Source of the DNA: Chitinophagales bacterium
GTDB taxonomy: Bacteria > Bacteroidota > Bacteroidia > Chitinophagales > Chitinophagaceae
Assembly (NCBI GenBank): GCA_017303395.1
Contig: JAFLBN010000005.1
Span: 124,001-188,000, forward strand
Direction of reading: 5' to 3'
DNA: 64,000 nucleotides
Under the pieces are notes generated by a model. That model ran no database searches and had not been told where the DNA came from. It saw nothing but the letters and a program-made list of their open reading frames with translations. Positions 27,339 to 35,114 of this stretch are shown one piece after another (the stretch's first letter is position 1; every line of letters begins with the position of its first letter). Made by a program: the position numbers and the translations under genes.

Positions 27339-27710
27339 CTATACATCCAGGTAACCCGTCAGCCATGCAAGGTTCGTGACATAATAAAAAAGGATAACGA
27401 CTGTGTACCCAATTTTGTCACTCGTAATAGTTTGCACCCTATGTACGATAATTGATAAACACAATGCATTTGCCAGATAGCCAATAGTATTGAGCACTAC
27501 AGGGGGTTGGGGATAATTGCTTGCGATACACCAACCACACAAAGGCAGTACAAATGCGGCAATCTTGATAATGCGACGATATTCAACCGGTATAGAAAAT
27601 GGAATAACAGCCCTGTATTTATGATATGCAACAGCAATGATGAATGGAAGCAACAGCGATGTAAAAATAAGCGACAGCCATAGCAACCCTTGTAACAAAT
27701 CTAATAACAT
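27339..27710 (-). CDS. Small four-helix membrane protein, paralogue
   Basis: A 123-residue protein, paralogue of the neighbouring 26874-27245 product: identical length, roughly half of positions identical, the same four helices and the same short basic loop after helix 1 (YHKYRAVIPFSIPVEYRRIIK). A tandem duplication is the simplest explanation. The function is unknown. Repeat copy B begins 53 bp upstream on the minus strand. Confidence 0.7.
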   Translation of the reverse strand: MLLDLLQGLLWLSLIFTSLLLPFIIAVAYHKYRAVIPFSIPVEYRRIIKIAAFVLPLCGWCIASNYPQPPVVLNTIGYLANALCLSIIVHRVQTITSDKIGYTVVILFYYVTNLAWLTGYLDV

Positions 27711-27762
27711 GAAAACACAACGCTATATGAGAATGTTTATTGCGCACATTAAAAGAGAATAG

Positions 27763-27852
27763 GCCCGATAGTACCGTCATGTGCGCATCATAAATACATC
27801 AAGGCATACAGCCTGGCAGCATAGTAGCACTGAAGCACATCGGAGAGACAAC
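27763..27852 (+). repeat. Structured repeat, copy B
   Basis: It begins CCCGATAGTACCGTCATGTG and aligns with copy A over ~88 bp (shared ATCAAGGCA, GGCAG, AGTAGCA and ATCGGAGAG). The hairpin pair seen in copy A is missing; a REP-like element follows instead, so this copy looks truncated. Confidence 0.65.
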
Positions 27853-27882
27853 TACTCGTGAAGAGCAGACAACGAATTCCGT

Positions 27883-27912
27883 GAGATTGCCACGCTAACG
27901 CTCGCAATGACG
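27883..27912. repeat. REP-like element, copy 1
   Basis: GAGATTGCCACGCTAACGCTCGCAATGACG-type sequence: the ends match the widespread interspersed element that reads CGTCATTGCGAG...CAATCTC, here in reverse. Two further copies lie at 31321 and 32788, all within the phage-derived module. Confidence 0.6.
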
Positions 27913-27957
27913 CGGATTGTGAATAGAATCAAAAATGATTGAGCGATAACTCGATTA

Positions 27958-28332
27958 TTACATCATCATATACCCGAAAGGCAAAAGCAAAATCATGAGC
28001 AGCAATTCTATATACACACTCTCCCTGCGGGTAAACTGCATAGCAAAAAGCATCACCTCTACCACAAAAGTAAGCACGGTGAGCAGTATATATGCCAGTG
28101 CCAGTTCTTGCCTGTATGGCAGCTTCAGCAGTGTAAAGAGAATTACAGGCAGCGCCATGGAAAGCAATAAGATGCGGTATGGCGTCAGGTATTTGCGGTA
28201 TTGGCTCAGCGGCAGGTATCTGCGTTCTTGCACAAATGCTACGGCCTGCAAAACATACGCACGGTATGTAGCGGGGTGTAGCAGGCGCATGGGCCTTGTC
28301 ATACCATCATATATACGTTGGGCAATGGACAC
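27958..28332 (-). CDS. Small membrane protein of the ~120-aa group
   Basis: A 124-residue protein with a hydrophilic N-terminus (~45 residues; PLSQYRKYLTPYR) and three hydrophobic helices (about 51-68, 76-95, 104-121). Unlike its two downstream neighbours it has no detectable sequence similarity to them; length, strand and setting are the only shared traits. The family is unknown. Confidence 0.6.
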   Translation of the reverse strand: MSIAQRIYDGMTRPMRLLHPATYRAYVLQAVAFVQERRYLPLSQYRKYLTPYRILLLSMALPVILFTLLKLPYRQELALAYILLTVLTFVVEVMLFAMQFTRRESVYIELLLMILLLPFGYMMM

Positions 28333-28462
28333 AATGATGAGTGGTGTTTTTGGTTAACATAGCTAAAATAGCCCCACTGCCACCGTACAACAAAATATTC
28401 ATCAACCTATAACATCAGAATAACAATTAATAAGAACACAACCGAACCAAAACCTGAAAACT

Positions 28463-29485
28463 ATGAGTAAGAAATTCACGCCCTGGTTTCCGCACGAAAC
28501 CAACCCACGCAGCAACAGAAAACTGAAAGCACTCTTCAACACATACGGCGGTGCGGGCTATGGCTATTGGTGGATATTGCAGGAGATACTGTGCAGTCAG
28601 CCAGAATACAAACTGGATATAACAGACGAATTTGCCTATACAGAACTGGCAGACGATATGCGCTGCGAGTACGACTTTCTGGAAAGATTCATCAACGATT
28701 GTATCAATAAATTTCACCTGTTGCAGTGCGATGATACCCATTTGTGGTGCCCTGCATTGATAGATGTAATGCAACCACTTGAAGAAAAAAGAGCATCGCT
28801 GAGTGAACGTGGAAAGAAAGGTGCTGCTGTAAAACATGGCAAAACTGTAGCCGAGCCAACAGATACGGATGCAACAGCTATAGCCCAGCCAACCAAAATT
28901 GTAGCAGAGAAGAAAAGAGAAGAAAACAGAACAGAAGAAAAGAGTAGAGAAGAAGTAGTATTACATAACACGAGTAATACTGCTACTCCTGCTGCAACGC
29001 TCCATAACGCTATCGCTACGGAGCAGCATGTAAACAACAACACACCCCTACCCTTTGCATCGCTCGACGACCTGAAAGAACGCGCACTGGCAGACACTGT
29101 ACACTTCGTACCCATCCACCTGCGCCCCGGCAGGATACAAACCGAAGCACACCTGCCCCTGTGGCTCGATGCCTTCAACAAATGGCTGCGCTATGGTGGC
29201 GAGCATGTAAAGAGCGAACGCGATTATCGTTTCCACTTCAACAACTGGATACAAAGGCAGGATATGTCTAAGAACCCCGAGCACTACAATCCGCTAACCG
29301 ACAATACACCACAACGCGGCAAGTACAAAGGCAGGCAGCTACCATCTGCCCCTGTAGGCATTAGCGCCAAAGAAGCCCTGCGCCGCCACAAAGAAGAAAT
29401 GGAACGCAGCCGCATCATAGACGAACAACTGGCCATAGCCCGCGGCAAAATAAAACCCGAGGATCTGGTGAAGAAGAGTGGTTAG
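28463..29485 (+). CDS. DUF4373 phage replication protein
   Basis: A 340-residue protein. Residues 1-~100 match DUF4373 (WFPHETNPRSNRKLKALFNTYGGAGYGYWW), the winged-helix replication domain of Bacteroidota phages and mobile elements, probably DnaD/DnaT-like. A charged low-complexity linker (KKREENRTEEKSREEV) follows, and a C-terminal segment (~195-290) with LPLWLDAFNKWLRYGG and FHFNNWI resembles helicase-loader tails. With DnaB downstream, helicase loading at a phage-type origin is a reasonable inference. Confidence 0.8.
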   Translation: MSKKFTPWFPHETNPRSNRKLKALFNTYGGAGYGYWWILQEILCSQPEYKLDITDEFAYTELADDMRCEYDFLERFINDCINKFHLLQCDDTHLWCPALIDVMQPLEEKRASLSERGKKGAAVKHGKTVAEPTDTDATAIAQPTKIVAEKKREENRTEEKSREEVVLHNTSNTATPAATLHNAIATEQHVNNNTPLPFASLDDLKERALADTVHFVPIHLRPGRIQTEAHLPLWLDAFNKWLRYGGEHVKSERDYRFHFNNWIQRQDMSKNPEHYNPLTDNTPQRGKYKGRQLPSAPVGISAKEALRRHKEEMERSRIIDEQLAIARGKIKPEDLVKKSG

Positions 29486-29584
29486 TTGGTTGGTATTTGA
29501 TTAGTTGATTCGAGATTAGTAAATAAACTCAGTAGCACTATTGAAAATATATCTATAGATAACAGAGATGAAACAAGTACAACA

Positions 29585-29783
29585 GCCAGATAGCACCGTC
29601 ATGTGCGGTAGCACTGACCACGCACGATGCTTATTCCGCGTAACCACAGCGTAGAGCTAACCCTAAAACATGCGGAGCATTGGTTTTAGGGGGTCCTTTT
29701 CTTTCTCTCTTTCTTTTGGACAAGCAAAAAGAAAGAGAAAGATGAGAACAGTACTAAAGCATTAAAAGAAAGCAAACACTCTT
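29585..29783 (+). repeat. Structured repeat, copy C
   Basis: It begins AGATAGCACCGTCATGTGCGG and is ~90% identical to copy D over ~185 bp. It contains CCCTAAAAC/GTTTTAGGG (29661-29691, with an inner ATGC/GCAT stem) and CTCTTTCTTTTG/CAAAAAGAAAGAG (29707-29737, one bulge). The whole gap 29486-29813 is otherwise without a gene. C and D flank the three small membrane genes as direct repeats. Confidence 0.75.
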
Positions 29784-29813
29784 GTAGGGTAATTTAAAGA
29801 AAGAGAGAAAACA

Positions 29814-30182
29814 CTATGTCCTCCAAACACCGGAAAACATGACAAAGAAAAACACAGCAACCATATTAATGCAAAGCAATAGCACCGTCAGCAGTATACC
29901 CGCTATCCACGGCATGCGCCTGCCCCATGCAGTGTATTCTATACATACCATACTTGTAAACACTGCCACCAGCGATGCACTACTCAGCATAGCATCCTGC
30001 AAAGGGAAGGCCAATGCAACAGGATATGCCACCGCGCATACAGCACAAAGTACACGCACCACGCGATACACAGCACTATCATCAGCACCCGTACGCAGCA
30101 GCACCCAATGCAGCAGGCGGGTAATGCCCAGCACCACCAGCATATACAGTATCAGCCACAGCAGCCATTGTTCATTGCCCAT
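29814..30182 (-). CDS. Small four-helix membrane protein of the C-D cassette
   Basis: A 122-residue protein with four hydrophobic helices. Helix 1 is followed by HWVLLRTGADDSAVYRVVR, and helix 3 ends in a conserved acidic spot, CIEYTAWGRRMPW. The same layout (helix, H..L.R.G, helix, helix with N/I-x-E-Y/H, then a basic or HP loop) recurs in the two genes upstream. The function is unknown. It is the last gene of the three-gene minus-strand cassette between repeats C and D. Confidence 0.65.
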   Translation of the reverse strand: MGNEQWLLWLILYMLVVLGITRLLHWVLLRTGADDSAVYRVVRVLCAVCAVAYPVALAFPLQDAMLSSASLVAVFTSMVCIEYTAWGRRMPWIAGILLTVLLLCINMVAVFFFVMFSGVWRT

Positions 30183-30221
30183 AGCACAATATTACAGAAA
30201 GAAAATAATTAGTGAGATGCA

Positions 30222-30590
30222 TCAATGTATCATCCACAAGTTATTGAAACCCGAAAGCATCATAATGAAAGCAATGCTTTGTACTATCAGAAAAGATATA
30301 GTCCACCCAATTTTTCTGCCTTTCGAAAAAGCAGGATGAAACATGGCATATTCCAGATTAGACACATTGGCTATCAGCATCAGCAAAGAAGCTATAGCAT
30401 GCAAGGTATCGCTACCAATAAACAGCGAAACAAAAAACACAAACGTGAACAACAACGCCACGATACCGCTCCGTTCGTGAAACCTGCCTCTGAACAAGCC
30501 GAAACGCACCAGCATATTATGATAAAACACAGCAGCCAATATGGCGCCACCGCATACGGCAAGAAAAGGGAATACAAAGTAGAAGAACAT
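30222..30590 (-). CDS. Small four-helix membrane protein of the C-D cassette
   Basis: A 122-residue protein, four helices (about 2-22, 44-60, 64-82, 95-113). Loop after helix 1: FYHNMLVRFGLFRGRF; helix 3 end: NVSNLEYAMFHPAFSKGRK. It shares with its upstream neighbour the [NV]xEx(3-4)HP motif in the same position. Spacing to neighbours is 28 and 40 bp, consistent with one transcript. The family is unknown. Confidence 0.65.
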   Translation of the reverse strand: MFFYFVFPFLAVCGGAILAAVFYHNMLVRFGLFRGRFHERSGIVALLFTFVFFVSLFIGSDTLHAIASLLMLIANVSNLEYAMFHPAFSKGRKIGWTISFLIVQSIAFIMMLSGFNNLWMIH

Positions 30591-30617
30591 ACTACAATAT
30601 TACAGCAATCAGATGCA

Positions 30618-30977
30618 TCAGCCCGCCACTATGATGGTGAAGAAAAACGTAGCCATAAAATGCTCTGCCACAAACAGCAGTGCATACAAACTGCGCACGA
30701 TGCGCGGGTATTTGGGATGCCACAGAAAATGCTCCACATTCACCACGGCAGCCAGCATTACCCCCAGCGACAGGTATTGTATCACCCCCTCTACACGCAC
30801 AAAAGCGGGCAGCACCAGATACAGCGCTGCATACAGCAGGCACACAATGCGCAGCACCGTGTACCAGTTGCGCCATTTGAGGCCATGCCTTGCCGTAAGC
30901 CAATGCAGCCAATATACCGCAGTTGCCAGCAGCAGCAAGTACCCGAAAATCAATATCGCCAGTTGCGTAGTAAGCAT
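30618..30977 (-). CDS. Small four-helix membrane protein of the C-D cassette
   Basis: A 119-residue protein, first of the three-gene minus-strand cassette. Helix 1 is followed by HWLTARHGLKWRNWYTVLR, and helix 3 ends VVNVEHFLWHPKYPRIVR. The NVEH...HP motif and the R-G motif after helix 1 relate it to the next two genes. Repeat D lies upstream, probably inside or overlapping the promoter region. Confidence 0.65.
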   Translation of the reverse strand: MLTTQLAILIFGYLLLLATAVYWLHWLTARHGLKWRNWYTVLRIVCLLYAALYLVLPAFVRVEGVIQYLSLGVMLAAVVNVEHFLWHPKYPRIVRSLYALLFVAEHFMATFFFTIIVAG

Positions 30978-31102
30978 CCCACAAGATGGAAATAAAAAAG
31001 TAAAAAGAAAAAAAGTAAAAAGAAAAAGTCATCAGAGAATGAAAAAGAAAAACTAAAAAAGCAAAAGCCATCAATATGAATGATAAACCAACTACCACTG
31101 CC

Positions 31103-31300
31103 CCATAGCACCGTCATGTGCGATAGCACTGACCACGCTCAATGCGTATTCCGCGTAACAACAGCGTAGAGCTAACCCTAAAACATGCGGAGCATTGGTT
31201 TTAGGGGGTCCTTTTTCTTTCTCTCTTTCTTTTTGGACAAGCAAAAAGAAAGAGAAAGATGAGAACAGCACTAAAGCCTGAAAAAAGTGAACACTTACGA
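31103..31300 (+). repeat. Structured repeat, copy D
   Basis: It begins CATAGCACCGTCATGTGCGA. Hairpin 1 is CCCTAAAAC/GTTTTAGGG (31176-31206). Hairpin 2 is a perfect 13-bp stem, CTCTTTCTTTTTG/CAAAAAGAAAGAG, with loop GACAAG (31223-31254). The 30978-31384 gap has no gene; copy D and a REP-like element fill it. The T-rich strand of hairpin 2 lies in a long pyrimidine run (31209-31234). Confidence 0.75.
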
Positions 31301-31320
31301 AATATAGACAACACGACACC

Positions 31321-31353
31321 AGATTGCTTCGTCGTTACCTCCTCGCAATGACG
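31321..31353. repeat. REP-like element, copy 2
   Basis: AGATTGCTTCGTCGTTACCTCCTCGCAATGACG-type sequence, same orientation as copy 1, 32 bp before the DnaB gene. Confidence 0.6.
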
Positions 31354-31384
31354 ATTAAAAAAAACAATAAAAACTAAACACACC

Positions 31385-32695
31385 ATGACCACACCCGGCA
31401 TCAAACCATACCTCCACTACAACCCCGATATAGAACGCGGCGTGCTCGGCATCTGCATCCTGCACCCGCACAGCTTCAGCACCGTGTACCATTTGCTGAG
31501 CGAAGGCTGTTTTCACGAACCCGCGCACCTGGCAGTGTACAAAGCCATGCACCACAACTGGCAGCAGGGCAACGAGGTAGATGCACTCAGCATCACCGCG
31601 CAGCTATATACACAAGGCGTGCTGACGCTGGACGGTGTACCCACCGCCATGTATGTTACCGAACTGGCAGAGGAAAAACACCTGGCAAGCCACCTGCCCA
31701 ACTGGTGCACCCTGCTGCGCGACCTTGCCGCACGCCGCATGATGCTGCAACTGACCGCCACACCCTACAACGGCACAGACGATATCAGCACCACCGCACA
31801 GCAACTGCAGGAGGGCATCCGCGAGGCACTGAGCATACGCAATGTAAACACATGGATAAACGCAGGCACCGCCGCGCAACGGCTGGAGGAGCAGGTACAG
31901 GCCGCCGCCAACGGAAAGCAACATGGCATTTCTACAACAATACGTATGATAGATGACCTGAACGGCGGGCTGCAACCCGGCCACCTGATAGTACTGGGCG
32001 CACGCCCCGCTGTGGGCAAGAGCGCACTGGCAGCCACCATAGCCCTGCAGGCAGCCAAGCAGGGACACCACACAGCGCTGGTGTCTATGGAGATGACATC
32101 GGCAGAGGTGTATGCACGCATGCTGGCACAGGAGAAAAACATCAGCTATGGTGTGATTATGAAATCGCCACACAACGCAGACCTGCTGGCACACCTGCCC
32201 ATCTTCTTTGCCGACGACCCGCAACTGACCGTACACGACATACGCAGCCGCGCCGAGCAATTGCAACAGAGCCACGGCCTGCACCTGCTGATTGTTGACT
32301 ACCTGCAACTGATACAGGAACACGCCGACAGCAAACGCCCCAGAGAGCAGCAGATAGCCGCCATCAGCCGTGCGCTGAAGATAACCGCCATGACGCTGAA
32401 CATCCCTGTACTGGCCCTCAGCCAGCTAAACCGCGAGAGCGAACACCGCCACAACAAACGCCCTACCCTTGCCGACCTGCGCGAGAGTGGCGCCATAGAG
32501 CAGGATGCCGATGCCGTGATGCTCCTCCACCGCGACTGGCAGGCAGGCATACGCACCACAGAAGACGGGCGCAGCACCGAAGACCAGGCACTGCTGATGG
32601 TATGCAAATGGCGCAACGGCCAGACGATGGATATCCCCCTCCGCTTCACCGGGCACACCATGCGCTTTGAAGATGCCGAACCCGATTGTTTTTGA
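31385..32695 (+). CDS. DnaB-type replicative helicase
   Basis: A 436-residue helicase with the DnaB N-terminal domain (ERGVLGICILHPHSFSTVYHLL, ~14-35; EVDALSITAQL) and the RecA-like core: Walker A LGARPAVGKSA (~205-215), VSMEMTSAEVYARML, Walker B LLIVDYLQLI (~301-310), and LALSQLNRESEHR with SGAIEQDADAVMLL. All catalytic motifs are intact. Its setting within the phage-type module suggests a phage helicase and not the host copy. No integrase or structural genes follow, so the element is truncated or satellite-like. Confidence 0.92.
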   Translation: MTTPGIKPYLHYNPDIERGVLGICILHPHSFSTVYHLLSEGCFHEPAHLAVYKAMHHNWQQGNEVDALSITAQLYTQGVLTLDGVPTAMYVTELAEEKHLASHLPNWCTLLRDLAARRMMLQLTATPYNGTDDISTTAQQLQEGIREALSIRNVNTWINAGTAAQRLEEQVQAAANGKQHGISTTIRMIDDLNGGLQPGHLIVLGARPAVGKSALAATIALQAAKQGHHTALVSMEMTSAEVYARMLAQEKNISYGVIMKSPHNADLLAHLPIFFADDPQLTVHDIRSRAEQLQQSHGLHLLIVDYLQLIQEHADSKRPREQQIAAISRALKITAMTLNIPVLALSQLNRESEHRHNKRPTLADLRESGAIEQDADAVMLLHRDWQAGIRTTEDGRSTEDQALLMVCKWRNGQTMDIPLRFTGHTMRFEDAEPDCF

Positions 32696-32787
32696 ACCAT
32701 GCAGCCACCACCTGTACTACTATCGTGCGACAAAGGCGTTGGCACCGTTCAGCGTCCGCAAGCCTACTCATTCACGTCATTACCACC

Positions 32788-32837
32788 CGTCATTGCGAGG
32801 GAGTATTTGCGAAGGCAAATATGCACGAAGCAATCTC
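32788..32837. repeat. REP-like element, copy 3
   Basis: CGTCATTGCGAGGGAGTATT at one end and ACGAAGCAATCTC at the other, with an inner ATTTGC/GCAAAT hairpin (loop GAAG). It is in the opposite orientation to copies 1 and 2. It occupies the 32696-33123 gap, which otherwise holds only the promoter of the next operon. Confidence 0.65.
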
Positions 32838-32993
32838 AAGACAACATGAGCTGCCTAACCACTCATTTCGTTAGATTATTTTTCATTAGTATTAACTCTA
32901 AAAACAGAAATGGTACAGTATTGCTACTATTTAGCAACTGCGAACAAATATTGAATCATTTTCAATAACACAAAATAACAGAAAAATATTTTT

Positions 32994-33025
32994 TTTGTTA
33001 TAAATAGATAATTATTGTACTTTTG
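32994..33025 (+). promoter_or_regulatory. Promoter of the GHKL-STAS operon
   Basis: TTTG (32994-32997), 20 bp, then TACTTTTG (33018-33025): a full match to the Bacteroidota promoter TTTG-N19/20-TAnnTTTG. Transcription should start near 33032, leaving a ~90-nt leader before the first gene. Confidence 0.6.
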
Positions 33026-33123
33026 TCCAATATATTGCAACAACAACAGTTGACAATAACAAAAACACGATGTATATTAAGGTTTTGATTATCAATTGAA
33101 TCTATCCTTAAACAACGCATCCA

Positions 33124-34173
33124 TTGAAAAGCAATAAAATCATCCAATATCGCCGCCATCAACTAGCTAGGCAGCGCTACCAGTTAAAGAGATCTAGAAA
33201 AAGGTATCAGCAAACCAGACAGAAAAGAATTTTTAGGTGGCTGACTAAATCTGATGTTAAAGAGATAAAAAAGAAAGACAAAACAAAAACAAAAAATCAT
33301 GTTGCTCCAAAGAATTTTAGCCTAATTAACAATACAGAAAAAATGCTCTCATACCTGCATGAGAGTAGAAAAATTATAAAAGATAGAAAGCCTATAAACT
33401 TAGACATTTCAAGAATAACTAAAATGACTCCAGATAGTATCGCATTAGTTATTTCAACTATAACAAATCCTCTTTGGAACCATAAAACTATCGTAAAAGG
33501 GAATGCCCCTAAGGACATTAGATTAAGAAAGGAGTTTGTTGAATCTGGATTTTACAATTACGTTAAAAGCAAGATTCCAGTCAGGTCTTATGAAAATAGC
33601 CTCATGCATAAAGAGACTAGCAAAATTGTTAAACCTGACATTGCTGGTTCTGCAATTGATATTATATTAAACAAACAACAATTAAATGACGATGAAATTG
33701 ACGCAGTGTACACAATATTTATTGAGCTTATGTCAAACACTCTTCATCACGCAGATATGGAAAAGTTTGCCGTGTCAAATTGGTGGTTATATGTTAGTAA
33801 TGAAAACGGAAAAACATGTGTAACATTTGTTGACTTAGGAGTTGGAATATTTAAGAGTATACATGTTAGAAACTATTTTAAAGCTATAGGAAAGTCTCTA
33901 AAACTAATAAAGAATGTTGACTATGTTGAAGAACTTTTATCCGGCAAGATTGGATCAAGAATCGAGAAAGATAACTCTATAAGAGGCAAAGGAATACCTC
34001 AAATAGTCAAATCGTCTAAACTAGACTGTTTTAAAAAATTCTTTATTATCTCAAACGATGTTAAAATAGACCTAAAAAACAACATTTATGAAGGTTTAGA
34101 AAATAAATTTCGCGGTACATTTTTTTATTTTGAACTTTGTCAAACTTGTAATAACACCACAAATGGAAATTAG
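33124..34173 (+). CDS. GHKL-type ATPase (first gene of putative partner-switching system)
   Basis: A 349-residue protein. The first ~55 residues are extremely basic (RRHQLARQRYQLKRSRKRYQ). Residues ~195-330 hold a GHKL/HATPase fold: N-box ELMSNTLHHA (201-210), G1 VDLGVGI (~236-242), G2 RGKGIPQIV (287-295) and a closing RGTFFYFEL. There is no histidine-phosphoacceptor helix, so it is not a sensor kinase; it recalls anti-sigma kinases and other standalone GHKL ATPases. An in-frame stop at 33109 excludes upstream ATGs, so TTG 33124 is the likely start (the next Met is residue 74). It overlaps the STAS gene by 11 bp. A+T-rich. Confidence 0.8.
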   Translation: MKSNKIIQYRRHQLARQRYQLKRSRKRYQQTRQKRIFRWLTKSDVKEIKKKDKTKTKNHVAPKNFSLINNTEKMLSYLHESRKIIKDRKPINLDISRITKMTPDSIALVISTITNPLWNHKTIVKGNAPKDIRLRKEFVESGFYNYVKSKIPVRSYENSLMHKETSKIVKPDIAGSAIDIILNKQQLNDDEIDAVYTIFIELMSNTLHHADMEKFAVSNWWLYVSNENGKTCVTFVDLGVGIFKSIHVRNYFKAIGKSLKLIKNVDYVEELLSGKIGSRIEKDNSIRGKGIPQIVKSSKLDCFKKFFIISNDVKIDLKNNIYEGLENKFRGTFFYFELCQTCNNTTNGN

Positions 34174-34504
34174 AGATAACATTAATATTGCTCAAGACTT
34201 CACTAAAAGACCTGGAGCTAGATACGTCTATGAAGGTGATTATTCTGGTGAATTATTCTTGGACACCCTATTGAGACCAAAATTCGAGAGTGCGGTTAAT
34301 AACCAATATATTCTATCAATAGAACTTGATGGTGTGACTGGTTATCCATCATCGTTTATTTCAGGCTCTTTCGGTGTTCTTTCTATGGAGAAAACAGCAG
34401 CCTTAGTATTAAGACATATTAACTTCATATCAAGTAGTCCTACCAAAATTGAGAAATTTGAAGAGGAGATTAAAAACCCAAAAAGCAGACCCAAGAAACC
34501 ATGA
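34163..34504 (+). CDS. STAS-like DUF4325 protein
   Basis: A 113-residue protein. IAQDFTKRPGARYVYEGDYSG and SIELDGVTGYPSSFISGSFG match DUF4325, described as STAS-like; the GYPSSF serine pair lies where SpoIIAA-type proteins carry the phosphorylated Ser. Pairing with a GHKL ATPase mirrors SpoIIAB/SpoIIAA or RsbW/RsbV partner switching. It overlaps both neighbours (11 bp upstream, 4 bp downstream ATGA), so the three proteins are made together. Confidence 0.78.
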   Translation: MEIRDNINIAQDFTKRPGARYVYEGDYSGELFLDTLLRPKFESAVNNQYILSIELDGVTGYPSSFISGSFGVLSMEKTAALVLRHINFISSSPTKIEKFEEEIKNPKSRPKKP

Positions 34505-35079
34505 ACCCAGCCCGTATTCTTGGCTTAATAGCTATTATTATATTCTCAGCATTGATGGGATTTTCCATAGATAATTTTCCATTTATTGACTGGAAAAAAG
34601 AAGTTACGATAGCTGAGGTAGCTAATATCGCATTAACGATTGGTCTTGCAGTATGGATTCCATATGCAATAAATAGTAAATTAGATAAACATAAAGACCA
34701 AAAAAATGAAGTAGTTGATGACTGTAAAAACACATTATCATCAATCAGGCAAATAAAGGAAAAACTATCGGCTTGCTATAGCGCTGGTGTTATCTCGCCA
34801 CTGGACAAAGACGCAGTCAACCTACTATTCGAAGATGCTGATAACAAACTCTACAACTTAGATGTATACTTAGAACAATTATTCGGCAGCAACCATGGGT
34901 TATATTATAATGAAATACAGAATTGCTATAATAACTACTGGAATTTTGTTACGGATAGTCCTCTGATGGGCAGCAACTACACTCAAATAGATTTAGATTT
35001 CAACATGAAGCAAATTCAACTGTTCAACAATTTAGAACAGGCTTTTAGAAAGGCAATAATGAGAATCCATGCAAGCTAA
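34501..35079 (+). CDS. Two-helix membrane protein of the GHKL-STAS operon (putative effector)
   Basis: A 192-residue protein with two N-terminal membrane helices (about 5-23 and 38-58) and a ~130-residue helical cytosolic part (KHKDQKNEVVDDCKNTLSSIRQIKEKL, DNKLYNLDVYLEQLFG). The family is unknown. Translation is coupled to the STAS gene by an ATGA overlap. In defence systems a small membrane protein at the end of such an operon is often the killing or pore-forming effector; that role is inference here. The operon ends at the hairpin at 35087. Confidence 0.65.
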   Translation: MNPARILGLIAIIIFSALMGFSIDNFPFIDWKKEVTIAEVANIALTIGLAVWIPYAINSKLDKHKDQKNEVVDDCKNTLSSIRQIKEKLSACYSAGVISPLDKDAVNLLFEDADNKLYNLDVYLEQLFGSNHGLYYNEIQNCYNNYWNFVTDSPLMGSNYTQIDLDFNMKQIQLFNNLEQAFRKAIMRIHAS

Positions 35080-35086
35080 TTCACTC

Positions 35087-35107
35087 AGCCTCCCCCACCG
35101 GGAGGCT
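35087..35107. terminator. Terminator of the GHKL-STAS operon
   Basis: AGCCTCCC/GGGAGGCT stem with loop CCACC followed by TTTTTTA. The same hairpin sequence recurs at 36801-36831. Confidence 0.75.
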
Positions 35108-35114
35108 TTTTTAT

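Noticed and set aside
30225-31056. Long plus-strand ORFs opposite the small membrane genes
   Set aside because: They have His/Gln/Lys-rich, repeat-poor translations with no domain, typical of shadows of hydrophobic genes on the other strand. The minus-strand proteins have clean membrane helices.
25361-31300. Repeats A-D as a CRISPR array or an integron cassette array
   Set aside because: Copies are 1.3-2.4 kb apart with genes of both orientations between them, and there are no cas genes, short spacers, integron integrase or attC core sites. They look like structured repeats or RNAs.
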